This document shows, in pieces, positions 6,378 through 13,967 of a stretch of 42,615 nucleotides of DNA. Position 1 is the stretch's first letter, and each line of letters starts with the position of its first letter. Source of the stretch: Candidatus Nomurabacteria bacterium. GTDB taxonomy: Bacteria; Patescibacteriota; Minisyncoccia; Phycocordibacterales; UBA2100. Position numbers and translations under genes: made by a program. Below the pieces are notes generated by a model, which made no database searches, had not been told where the DNA came from, and saw only the letters and a list, made by a program, of their open reading frames with translations. Where the stretch lies: positions 1 through 42,615 of the forward strand of contig CALRHH010000009.1 of NCBI GenBank assembly GCA_943359395.1. The letters are read 5' to 3'.

Positions 6378-6748
6378 CACCACGTGAATGTCTCCTTAAA
6401 CCAATCCGCGAGACTTGATGTCGCGTGAGCGGGAGCAACCTGGGGAGCATCAACTATGACAATGAGTCCTTCTCCGCGAGCCGCGAGCGCATATTGTTCC
6501 CGTAATACCTGTTCCTTCCCCCTGTCGGTCTCAAGGCTCGCAATGTCGGAATCGAGCTGCTCTTGTCGCTCTCTCAGGTCGCGGAGCTGCGTCTCCGCCT
6601 CCTGCCGCAGCGCATACGACTCCCTCTCCTTCTTGTATGTCCCCCACACCCCCGCACCAGTCACGGCAATGAGTCCCAGCAAGGCAAGAAGCATCAGGCG
6701 CCTGCCGAAGAGTCGTACGGGGTTGTTCCTTGGACGTAAAACTGCCAT
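6374..6748 (-). CDS. FtsB/DivIC-like septum formation initiator
   Basis: This 124-aa single-pass protein has a basic N-terminus (MAVLRPRNN), a membrane segment at about residues 18-38, a coiled coil (about 42-85, rich in E, R, Q, L) and a short C-terminal globular part. This is the layout of FtsB/DivIC proteins, which link early and late division proteins. The ATG at 6746-6748 is preferred to one at 6766 because an extended -10 box ends 8 nt upstream of it. It is divergent from the 42-aa gene, and the two promoters overlap. Confidence 0.7.
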   Translation of the reverse strand: MAVLRPRNNPVRLFGRRLMLLALLGLIAVTGAGVWGTYKKERESYALRQEAETQLRDLRERQEQLDSDIASLETDRGKEQVLREQYALAARGEGLIVIVDAPQVAPAHATSSLADWFKETFTWW

Positions 6749-6752
6749 ACGG

Positions 6753-6762
6753 TATAATCGTA
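6753..6762. promoter_or_regulatory. Overlapping bidirectional -10 boxes
   Basis: The plus-strand TATAAT (6753-6758) is 13 nt before the ATG of the 42-aa gene. The minus-strand TACGAT (6757-6762), preceded by TGG, ends 8 nt before the FtsB-like ATG. The boxes overlap by two bases, so the two genes should compete for polymerase. Confidence 0.55.
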
Positions 6763-6771
6763 CCATTCCTT

Positions 6772-6900
6772 ATGAGTTTCCTTTTTCACAGACGAACTAA
6801 AAAAGTGGTCCAGTGGGTATGGGGGTTTGTTGCCGTCTTTGTATCCCTTGGCATGGTTTTCTTCTTTGCCCCCGGCCTCGTAAACCTGATTACGGGCTAG
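6772..6900 (+). CDS. 42-aa membrane microprotein
   Basis: The frame starts with MSFLFHRRTKKV at ATG 6772 and ends at TAG 6898-6900. A basic head is followed by one strong hydrophobic segment (about residues 14-38, WVWGFVAVFVSLGMVFFF). It has its own TATAAT upstream and its stop codon shares the four bases CTAG with the lepA stop. These points support a real gene although it is very short. I do not know its function; opposite an FtsB-like gene, a role at the membrane or divisome is possible. Confidence 0.65.
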   Translation: MSFLFHRRTKKVVQWVWGFVAVFVSLGMVFFFAPGLVNLITG

Positions 6901-8681
6901 CTCTCCCGCACCACTCTTAGAAAGACGTCATTCGGAATGTCTACCGTTCCGCGTGCGAGCATCTTCTTCTTTCCTTTCTTTTGTTTTTCGCGTAGCTTCA
7001 TTTTACGCGTGATATCGCCACCATACATGTGCTGCGTTACATCCTTCTTCATGGCCGATTTGCGGCGCGAAGCGATAATGCGTCCGCCCGCTCTCGCTTG
7101 TATCTTGAGCTCGAACATCTGCCGGGGCAGAAGTTTCTCGAGCCGCTCCACCATCGCCTCAGCCTCAACATTAATGCGCCTCTCTGAAACGATACGCGAG
7201 AACGCAGGCACCACCTCTTCAGCAACCAATACATCGAGGCGTATAACATGTGCCTCCCGGAGCCCGAGTATCTCGTATGACAACGACGCAAATCCCGACG
7301 AGACACTTTTAAGACGGTCGAAAAAACCGCGCATAAGCTCTCGAAGAGGCATGAGGGAGCTGATTTCCACCTTGCCGTCTGATAAAGTTTCGGTATTTCC
7401 CACTTCGGCCTCGTGGTCGTACAAGAGCTGCGAAATCCCGCCGATATAATCGGAGGGCGTCAAAATCGTTACGCTTGCCCACTTTTCCCGCACTTTTTTT
7501 ACCGTACCGTCGTCTGGGAAACGAGCGGGAGAATATATTTCTTCGATAGAGTCATCGGCTCTCGTTATTTCGTAAACGGTCGTTGGCTGAGTAACAACGA
7601 GTTCCATGTTAAATTCCCTCCGCAAACGCTCGATGATAATTTCAAGATGTAACATCCCCAAGAAACCGCAGCGAAAACCTCTCCCCATGACGCCGGAAGA
7701 TTCTTCCTCGTACGACAATGACGAGTCGGACAATTTGAGTTTGTCCAGCGATTGACGCAACACGGTCAAATCATCTTGGCTCTCTGGATATACACTCGCC
7801 CAAATAACCGGTGTCGGGGCCTGGTATCCGTGGAGTGCAACCGCAGGCCGCTTGCTTTGCGTGATGGTGTCCCCGACCGATGCGATTCCAGGCCTCTTAA
7901 CCCCCGTCACAATGTAGCCAATTTCGCCAGATTCTAAGGAGTCACGGGGTGTCTCGCCCGGCATGAGTACACCGACTTCCAGTGCGATGAAATCAGCCTG
8001 CGCCGCCACAAAGCGGAGGTAATCGCCCCTCTTAAACTGCCCGCCGAAGATTCTCAGATACACAATGATGCCGCGATGGTCTGAATATCCGAAATCGAAG
8101 ATGAGCCCTTGGGCGTCGGTCATCGCGACCGAAGGTGGTGGCACCCGCTCGACGATGGCATCGAGGAGTTCCGATACCCCCTCTCCCGTCCTTCCTGAGC
8201 AACCCAAAACCTGCGATTCTTCTACACCAAGAAGCATCGCTAGTTCTGTCGTGATTTCTGCTCTTCTTGCATGCGGTGCATCAATTTTTGAAACTACCGG
8301 AATGACGACGCGGTTAAGCTTCTTTGCGACCGCAAGCACCGACAGCGTTTGAGCTTCAACTCCTTGCGTCGCATCTACGAGGAGAATGACGCCCTCAACG
8401 GCCGTGAGCGCACGCGACACTTCGTACGAAAAATCCACATGTCCTGGAGTATCGATGAGATTAAGAACATGTGAAGTACCACCTTTCTTCCACTCCATGC
8501 GGACCGGAGCCATTTTTATCGTAATACCACGCTCACGCTCGAGATCCATTTTATCCAAAACTTGGTCCTGCATGTGCCTCGCCTCAATCGTGCCCGTTAA
8601 TTCAAGCATGCGGTCCGCAAGCGTAGACTTGCCATGGTCAATGTGCGCAATAATTGAAAAATTTCGTATGTGAGATGCCAT
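6897..8681 (-). CDS. lepA: Elongation factor 4 (LepA)
   Basis: This 594-aa translational GTPase is thought to act on stalled or mistranslocated ribosomes. It shows G1 AHIDHGKST (residues 12-20), G2 ERGITIK, G3 DTPGHVDF, the EF-G-like domains, and the LepA-specific C-terminus ending in MYGGDITRK and the basic REKQKKGKKKM. G4 is SKID where NKID is expected (Asn to Ser, codon TCA), and G5 reads CSGRTG instead of SAKTG. Both are unusual because the Asn normally contacts guanine. A TATAAA box ends 6 nt before the ATG. Confidence 0.97.
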   Translation of the reverse strand: MASHIRNFSIIAHIDHGKSTLADRMLELTGTIEARHMQDQVLDKMDLERERGITIKMAPVRMEWKKGGTSHVLNLIDTPGHVDFSYEVSRALTAVEGVILLVDATQGVEAQTLSVLAVAKKLNRVVIPVVSKIDAPHARRAEITTELAMLLGVEESQVLGCSGRTGEGVSELLDAIVERVPPPSVAMTDAQGLIFDFGYSDHRGIIVYLRIFGGQFKRGDYLRFVAAQADFIALEVGVLMPGETPRDSLESGEIGYIVTGVKRPGIASVGDTITQSKRPAVALHGYQAPTPVIWASVYPESQDDLTVLRQSLDKLKLSDSSLSYEEESSGVMGRGFRCGFLGMLHLEIIIERLRREFNMELVVTQPTTVYEITRADDSIEEIYSPARFPDDGTVKKVREKWASVTILTPSDYIGGISQLLYDHEAEVGNTETLSDGKVEISSLMPLRELMRGFFDRLKSVSSGFASLSYEILGLREAHVIRLDVLVAEEVVPAFSRIVSERRINVEAEAMVERLEKLLPRQMFELKIQARAGGRIIASRRKSAMKKDVTQHMYGGDITRKMKLREKQKKGKKKMLARGTVDIPNDVFLRVVRES

Positions 8682-8687
8682 AAGATG

Positions 8688-8693
8688 TTTATA
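8688..8693 (-). promoter_or_regulatory. -10 box of lepA, leaderless
   Basis: TATAAA on the minus strand ends 6 nt before the lepA ATG (8679-8681). There is no Shine-Dalgarno site. Confidence 0.65.
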
Positions 8694-8736
8694 GTGAGTG
8701 ATGTCGAACTATGTGATTCGGTATGTCGCAAAAATA

Positions 8737-10437
8737 CTACTGTAAAGTGGTCGGACTGCTCTCTTCCGACGAAACCACGACAGTCTCCGGAATGGGAGTC
8801 GAAATTCCGCGAAGGCGCCCGCGAATAACCTGCGTGATTTCCGTGAACTCGCGACTCCGAAGGAGAGCATATACGAGTCCAGCGACTATAATCCCAAATC
8901 CTCCAGCCACAAAGCCGCGCGTAAAGACTGAGAGTGTAGTCGAAGCAAGTGTTATAGGTCCTATTGCGACAAGCACCCCGTAGGTTGCACTCCCTGCAAT
9001 AAACGCGGCAACCACACTTTGCGTCCACGCCAGCCACACCTGGGAAAAGAATCCTGAAAAACGTCTCTCAAAGTGAATCACAAGTACAATAGTGCCGAGA
9101 ATTGAGACGCTAGCCGACGCAAACGCAAGAGCCAAAACAGTACTTCCTGGCACATCCACCACACGCAGGAGACCTTGTGCAACCTCAGAAATAAACTGGT
9201 TTTGGAATACTCCTATAAGTATCGCACCGAGACCAACAGTAGAGAGGGCCGTGCCCAACGCTACCAAGAATGGTACGAACGTACGTCCCGATGCATAGTA
9301 TCCGCGAACGAGAAGGAACGTAATCCCCTGCGCGGTAAGCGAGAGCGAGAGCAACGCCAAAACGGCCGCCGTGAGGCGGGTATCGGTCCAATCGAACGCT
9401 CCGCTCCCCAATATCACGCGCACAATATGCGCGCGCAAAACAATAATGAGAGCCGTTGCGGGAAGCGACCAAAATACAACAAAACGAGCAGCGTTCGCGA
9501 TATGTTCGACGAAGAAGGCTTTATCACCACGTGAAAATGCCGCCGCAAGTATTGGGAACGCCGCAACGGAATACGATGCCCCGATAACCGCGAGTGGAAC
9601 CGCTTGCAGATTGGAAGCAAACATGAACACCGCAATTGAGCCCGGAACAAGTGTGCCCGCAAGAGCTACCATGCCGATGAATGAAATTTGGTTCATGGAG
9701 AGTGCGAGCGCTCTCGGTATTGAGATTTTTATTGTTTGAAGAAAAACCCTCGGCTTGAACGCCGGCGGCCACGAACGGAAAAAACCATCAGAAAGTATTG
9801 AGGGAAGCTGGATGCCTACGTGCATTAACGCTCCGAGAACAACGCCGACCGCCAATCCCGTAAGCCCCCAGCGAGGATAGAAAAGGAGTACTCCACTTAT
9901 GATGCCGACGTTGTAGAGTAACGGCGAAAGTGCATAGAGGGCGTACCGCTGACGAATCTGGGTTATTGCGCCAAAGATATTTGAGAGACCAAGAAATATT
10001 GGCTGCAACAGCATAAGGCGCGTAAGTCCGATGAGTGTCGACGCATGCCCCGCGGCAGTGATGTCCGGAAACAGAAACGCGAGAATAGCCGGCGCGAGAA
10101 TAGCCGCAAGTATCGATGCTGAAACCGAAACAAAGGAAAACCCGACGAGGACGGTATCGATGTACTCCCGTTGCTCTTGGGAAGAGCGGCGCGTAAGCTC
10201 GGGAATAAGAATGTATACGGACACAAGCGCACCCGTTGCGACAAAGATGAGGTCCGGAATACGGAAGGCAGCGTAGTAGATGTCGAGCGTAGCCGATGCT
10301 CCGAATGAGTGTGCGAGGAGTCTATCACGGAGAAGTGCTAAAAATGAAGACAGGAGTGATGAAAGCGCGATGACATAAACGGCGGTGTGAAGCCCGCGCA
10401 CCTCATACGAAAGGAGCTGTAGAGCCCGCATCATCAT
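8737..10437 (-). CDS. murJ: MurJ-type lipid II flippase
   Basis: This 566-aa polytopic protein of the MOP exporter superfamily has about 14 hydrophobic segments. The N-terminus holds the MurJ/MviN signature (SSFLALLRDRLLAHSFGASATLDIYYAAFRIPD region, residues 31-63). MurJ moves lipid-linked peptidoglycan precursor to the outside. The start has three tandem ATG codons (10429-10437), 5 nt after the stop of the upstream ligase-like gene, with which it is probably cotranscribed. Confidence 0.92.
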   Translation of the reverse strand: MMMRALQLLSYEVRGLHTAVYVIALSSLLSSFLALLRDRLLAHSFGASATLDIYYAAFRIPDLIFVATGALVSVYILIPELTRRSSQEQREYIDTVLVGFSFVSVSASILAAILAPAILAFLFPDITAAGHASTLIGLTRLMLLQPIFLGLSNIFGAITQIRQRYALYALSPLLYNVGIISGVLLFYPRWGLTGLAVGVVLGALMHVGIQLPSILSDGFFRSWPPAFKPRVFLQTIKISIPRALALSMNQISFIGMVALAGTLVPGSIAVFMFASNLQAVPLAVIGASYSVAAFPILAAAFSRGDKAFFVEHIANAARFVVFWSLPATALIIVLRAHIVRVILGSGAFDWTDTRLTAAVLALLSLSLTAQGITFLLVRGYYASGRTFVPFLVALGTALSTVGLGAILIGVFQNQFISEVAQGLLRVVDVPGSTVLALAFASASVSILGTIVLVIHFERRFSGFFSQVWLAWTQSVVAAFIAGSATYGVLVAIGPITLASTTLSVFTRGFVAGGFGIIVAGLVYALLRSREFTEITQVIRGRLRGISTPIPETVVVSSEESSPTTLQ

Positions 10438-10442
10438 ACGAC

Positions 10443-12743
10443 CTAATTAGCGGGAGCTGAGAGAGGTACTGGAGACGTACCCGCCCGGAGATTTTTAATG
10501 GCGTCTTGCACTGCTTGCTGATTCGGATCAAGTGCTGCCAGAGCTTCGAACATCTTGAGCGATTCGGCGACTCGTCCCTCACCGTAGTATGCAAGACCGA
10601 GCACGTATTCAGCATCCGCATAGTTTGCCTGAAGTGCGAGCGCCTGCTCGAGAGCCGGTATGGCATTTACGTAGTCTTCCCCGGCGTACGCAATGGCGCC
10701 CGCGTTGTACCAGGCAAGTGGATCTTGGGGCGCGTGCTGTGTCGCAAGCGCGGCCGCCGAGAGCGCATTTTTCAAATCGTTATCGGAAGCGTATATCTGT
10801 GAGGCGACATAATAAGCTGCTGCGTAATTTGGTTTCAGCTGTACAGCGGCGGCAAGATTCTGGAGAGCCGCTTCTTTGCGCCCTTCGAGCAGCTCGAGCT
10901 GAGCGAGCTGGAAGAGTGGGACGGGGCTAGAAGGATTTTCCAAGCGTGCCCGCTGGTATGCCGCACGCGCACCTTCGTACGCACCTTCAACTTTCACGCC
11001 AGCAAGTTGCTGATAGAGTCCTGCAAGTTCGAGCCAATTTTGATAGTCTTCCCCATTGATGGAAACCGCGTCGAGTCCGTGCTGGATGGTCGCCTGAATC
11101 GTCGCCTGAAGTTGTGCTCGCACTGTCTCGTCTTGAGGGTCCGCGTGCGCGACAATCTCTTGCAACTGCACAAGTCCTAGCTGTATCGCCAAGCGATGAG
11201 CTCGCGTGTTAGATGAATTAATCCAAAGGGATTTCTTGATGAGAGCTGACGTCGCTTCAGTATCTTTCGTTTCATTAAAAACAGCGATGCTGCGATTCAA
11301 GAGAATCTCGGCCGAAAGCGACCGTAAAACACCGAATGGCGCCGCGATAATGACGAGACCAAAGACGGCTAGTGCAACAGCCTGTGCGACACTTCGCGTA
11401 CTTTCCCCTCGTAAAGAAATATAAAGGGGTTCTGTAATTCGCGCATGGAAAGAGAACGCAACAAGCAGCCCCGCAGAGAGAAATACGAGTGCACTGAGCG
11501 CAGGTCCTGGGGAGTAAAATACAAAAAAAGCAATGAGATAGCCGGACGCGAGACCGAATGCGGCCGCATATGTTGTGTCTGGCGCATCTTGTCCGCGGCG
11601 CACCAATGCACGCACCACTACCCAAAGAAGGAACACGACGAACACAACCCACGCAAGAATCCCCACAATTCCTGTCGTTACGAACGATGTCGGGATAGAG
11701 CCTCTTCCTGCATTGAAATCAGTATTCCAAAAGATTGTTTGGTTCACACTCGCAGGCTTATAGAGTCCCCATTCGCGCGCGAAGGTATTGGGACCAGAAC
11801 CAAAGAAGAGCGCGGTCGGCTGCGTAAGTGCCGCTCCTCCAATATCCATGGTGCCTTGCCATGATGGACTCACTTCCGAGTGCACAATCTTAATCGGAGA
11901 AGGAAGGACGTTGTTGATATAGTTGCCAAAGACCATCGAGAAAACGGCGAGAGTGACGACCGCTACCCAAACGCCATGCGTCCTCCAAGAAAAAGCAATG
12001 CGCCCAGAGCGAACCCGTGCAGCCCAGATTTCGATCACAAGAGCAACACCCGCAGCGATACAGAGTGCAGCCCATACATCGGAGAAATTCGCTATGAAAA
12101 GAAATGCGAGGGACAGAAGAGATACGAGGTAGATGAGATACTTCCATACTCCCGCAGCGGCTCCCGTGGTACGTACGGCGAATCCCAGAAGCACGAAAAA
12201 ACCGAGAACAATGGCAAATTCGTGCCAATTGCCGAAGGCATTTCCCGTTTGCGATGCGATGACGCCGCCGAGACTGAGACTCGGAACAGCCACGTGAACA
12301 ACTTCGAGAACAAGGAGTAAGAGAGTGCCGGTAGAAAGCCCGCGAAACACCTTGGTGCCGCTGTCTTGCACTCCCGAAAAAATCAATGCGGAAAGCGCGA
12401 GTGCTGCGTACAGGATGATGGCAAAAGCGAGTGTGTCTTGCTCAACGCCGCTTCCCACCAAAGATATCTGGGAGACTCCGGAAAATGCAACGGAGAATGC
12501 ATACGCAAGCGGTATAAGAAATCCGCCCACGAGAAGAATACTTGCAGGAACACGTACGCTCCCTTCAACAAATCGTCCAGAAATCCATGCGAGTGCCACA
12601 AGAAGCAAGAGGACGGCGATGAGAACCGCCTTGGCTTGGACCAACGTAACCCATAAAATTGGGACGAAAAAAACAGGCAATAGTGAGAAAAGCGATATCA
12701 TGCCCCACTCTGCAATTTTGTCGAAGAGCCCCGCATTTCTCAT
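10443..12743 (-). CDS. O-antigen ligase/polymerase-like membrane protein with TPR tail
   Basis: This 766-aa protein has two parts. Residues 1-455 hold about 11-12 membrane segments with a large loop around 280-330 (FFGSGPNTF near 305), the layout of Wzy/WaaL-type enzymes that join glycan chains. Residues 480-755 are Ala-rich helical hairpins typical of tetratricopeptide repeats. Such proteins are predicted to polymerise or attach surface glycans, with the TPR part as docking platform. Cotranscription with murJ links it to envelope polymers. The exact reaction is inferred from topology only. Confidence 0.75.
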   Translation of the reverse strand: MRNAGLFDKIAEWGMISLFSLLPVFFVPILWVTLVQAKAVLIAVLLLLVALAWISGRFVEGSVRVPASILLVGGFLIPLAYAFSVAFSGVSQISLVGSGVEQDTLAFAIILYAALALSALIFSGVQDSGTKVFRGLSTGTLLLLVLEVVHVAVPSLSLGGVIASQTGNAFGNWHEFAIVLGFFVLLGFAVRTTGAAAGVWKYLIYLVSLLSLAFLFIANFSDVWAALCIAAGVALVIEIWAARVRSGRIAFSWRTHGVWVAVVTLAVFSMVFGNYINNVLPSPIKIVHSEVSPSWQGTMDIGGAALTQPTALFFGSGPNTFAREWGLYKPASVNQTIFWNTDFNAGRGSIPTSFVTTGIVGILAWVVFVVFLLWVVVRALVRRGQDAPDTTYAAAFGLASGYLIAFFVFYSPGPALSALVFLSAGLLVAFSFHARITEPLYISLRGESTRSVAQAVALAVFGLVIIAAPFGVLRSLSAEILLNRSIAVFNETKDTEATSALIKKSLWINSSNTRAHRLAIQLGLVQLQEIVAHADPQDETVRAQLQATIQATIQHGLDAVSINGEDYQNWLELAGLYQQLAGVKVEGAYEGARAAYQRARLENPSSPVPLFQLAQLELLEGRKEAALQNLAAAVQLKPNYAAAYYVASQIYASDNDLKNALSAAALATQHAPQDPLAWYNAGAIAYAGEDYVNAIPALEQALALQANYADAEYVLGLAYYGEGRVAESLKMFEALAALDPNQQAVQDAIKNLRAGTSPVPLSAPAN

Positions 12744-12749
12744 GGTCCG

Positions 12750-12755
12750 ATGTTA
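12750..12755 (-). promoter_or_regulatory. Extended -10 of ligase-like gene, leaderless
   Basis: TAACAT on the minus strand, preceded by TGA, ends 6 nt before the ATG at 12741-12743. It comes directly after the terminator hairpin of the RNase P RNA unit. Confidence 0.6.
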
Positions 12756-12759
12756 TCAC

Positions 12760-12795
12760 AAAAGCCACACCCCCGCCTTTGGGGCGGGGGTGTGG
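12760..12795 (-). terminator. Hairpin terminator downstream of RNase P RNA
   Basis: A 13-bp GC-rich stem CCACACCCCCGCC / GGCGGGGGTGTGG (12765-12795, 5-nt loop) is followed on the minus strand by C and four T (12760-12763). The tail is short, but the position between rnpB and the next promoter fits a terminator. Confidence 0.65.
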
Positions 12796-12800
12796 ATGTT

Positions 12801-12976
12801 CTGCATCGATACTCGCCTAGCTCGTTTTGTTTGTTTGGCTCGAAAGCGAAAGCGAGCATCGCTTTCGCTTTGCTCGCCTTCTCTGCATGTAACCTTGTCT
12901 TCGCCAAGGGCGATTTGTTCGCCTCGGAAGTGGGAGTGCAAGCACTCCCACTTCTCTCGGCTGCACTGCATCGATA
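12801..12976. repeat. Duplicated RNase P RNA 3' end flanking a hairpin-rich insert
   Basis: CTGCATCGATA occurs at 12966-12976, where it forms the 3' strand of helix P1 of RNase P RNA, and again exactly at 12801-12811. The 154 nt between hold two perfect hairpins: 12844-12870 (12-bp stem, AAGCGAAAGCGA arm) and 12927-12954 (13-bp stem, GAAGTGGGAGTGC arm, 2-nt loop). No gene is visible in this stretch. Confidence 0.7.
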
Positions 12977-13132
12977 AGCCGGATCCTGTCGAGGGCAACC
13001 ATGTATCTGGGATGAGTGTCGCCACTCACCTCAAGCGGCTCTCTCAGTCACGCCGCACTACATTCGGATTCCAAACGTAATGCGGCGCGACCAAGCACGG
13101 CCTTGCACGCAGGTAGGATTTTTGCCGTTGCA

Positions 13133-13152
13133 CCCTTCGACTTCGCTCAGGG
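13133..13152. repeat. TCGACTTCGCTC repeat inside RNase P RNA
   Basis: CCCTTCGACTTCGCTCAGGG forms a CCCT/AGGG-framed hairpin within a peripheral arm of the RNA. The 12-nt core is identical to that at 4115-4126. Confidence 0.7.
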
Positions 13153-13307
13153 CAAGCCCTGTCTTATACGAAGATTCATCCTTTGCAGGATGCCCTCGCC
13201 TCTCGACTCGGGCGTCTCTGTTCGCATCCCTAGGATTACCCCGGCGGGCGTTACCCGCTACCATGCTCCACCTTACTTGCGTAACGCGGACGTGTCCGGA
13301 CTTTCCT

Positions 13308-13400
13308 CCCCATGAGATAACACATTCCGATTTCGCTGATGACTTGGAACCGTTCGATACTCCGAGCTATCAGCTTCTCCGAACGCCTTATCTCACGGGG
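13308..13400. repeat. Second copy of the SET/hisS inverted repeat (RNase P P3)
   Basis: CCCCATGAGATAA (13308-13320) and TTATCTCACGGGG (13388-13400) enclose 67 nt and form the stem of P3. Thirteen bases of the left arm and twelve of the right arm are identical to 1470-1482 and 1515-1526, including the position of the single mismatch. Confidence 0.85.
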
Positions 13401-13494
13401 CGGCTGCCTAATGCAGAGAGACACTATGCCATATCTTTACAAAAAAGAAAATACCGCTACTGTGTGCATACCGAACTATAGTGATGCTACAACT

Positions 13495-13508
13495 CGGAGG
13501 TCTTTCAG
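13495..13508 (+). promoter_or_regulatory. Shine-Dalgarno leader GGAGGTCTT
   Basis: A strong GGAGG ends 8 nt before the ATG at 13509, in the string GGAGGTCTTTCAG. A TATAGT box at 13477-13482 gives a leader of about 20 nt. The GAGGTCTT part is shared with the leader at 3466-3473. Confidence 0.75.
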
Positions 13509-13892
13509 ATGAATACTGCAAAAGCTCAAGCGGGTACGCCATCCCGGCGTCCGCCGCTGCAATCCGACGACATGGTGAACTTTCTCAACGGCTATTTCAG
13601 CCCAAGGCCGTGGTTGCGCGAACACTTGGCGGCAACCGACGCCGCGACGAGGCAGAAGTGTCACCATATCGTGTTCCACGACAAGGCCAGATTCGGACTT
13701 TATACGCCGCAGCGGTTTGGCAAGTCGTGCCGTGATATCGCGCGGGACGACAGTGAAGATGGTGAAAAAGACGGCCTCGTCATGGCTCTCGTCCACTATC
13801 GCTATCGTGTCGGCGACCACGAAAGGACGTTGCCTGAAGTCGCACTCGACGTCGTCGAATCCCGCGGCTTCTATTTCTTGCTGGTGGCTTAA
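13509..13892 (+). CDS. Orphan 127-aa cytoplasmic protein, unknown function
   Basis: I do not recognise this family. The protein is soluble, with a basic and Pro-rich head (residues 1-20), then FLNGYFSPRPWL, a CHHIVFHDKARFGLY stretch with clustered His/Cys, an acidic patch (DDSEDGEKDG) and a C-terminal ALDVVESRGFYFLL that looks like a closing beta-strand. It is a separate transcription unit between the divergently read rnpB and the convergent ribonucleotide reductase gene, with its own Shine-Dalgarno leader and terminator. Confidence 0.75.
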   Translation: MNTAKAQAGTPSRRPPLQSDDMVNFLNGYFSPRPWLREHLAATDAATRQKCHHIVFHDKARFGLYTPQRFGKSCRDIARDDSEDGEKDGLVMALVHYRYRVGDHERTLPEVALDVVESRGFYFLLVA

Positions 13893-13900
13893 TCGGCTAA

Positions 13901-13959
13901 GCCCGACGAACGTGAGAAGGTGCCCACGAGCCTTTCAGTTCGTCGGGCGCTTTCTTTTT
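13901..13959 (+). terminator. Intrinsic terminator of the 127-aa gene
   Basis: A perfect 11-bp stem GCCCGACGAAC (13901-13911) / GTTCGTCGGGC (13938-13948) with a 26-nt loop is followed by a T-rich tract (13951-13959). It starts 8 nt after the stop codon. Confidence 0.88.
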
Positions 13960-13967
13960 AATAGCAA

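Larger units (their letters stand above)
12962..13420 (-). ncRNA. rnpB: RNase P RNA, bacterial type A
   Basis: Catalytic RNA that removes 5' leaders from pre-tRNA. On the minus strand it shows GAGGAAAGTCCGGAC near the 5' side (13292-13306), GAACAGAGA, the universal GCAAAAATCC...GTGCAAGGCC segment and ACAGGATCCGGCTTAT near the 3' end. P1 pairs CTGCAT (13411-13416) with ATGCAG (12966-12971); P2 pairs AGCCG (13401-13405) with CGGCT (12977-12981); P3 is a long arm (13308-13400). Two oddities: the P3 arms equal the inverted repeat at 1470-1526, and the P12-side arm contains a TCGACTTCGCTC repeat (13133-13152). Ends are estimated from P1. Confidence 0.95.

Noticed and set aside
12757..12966. CRISPR-like array or small RNA gene in the hairpin-rich stretch
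   Set aside because: The hairpins differ from one another, and there are no regularly spaced repeats or spacers.
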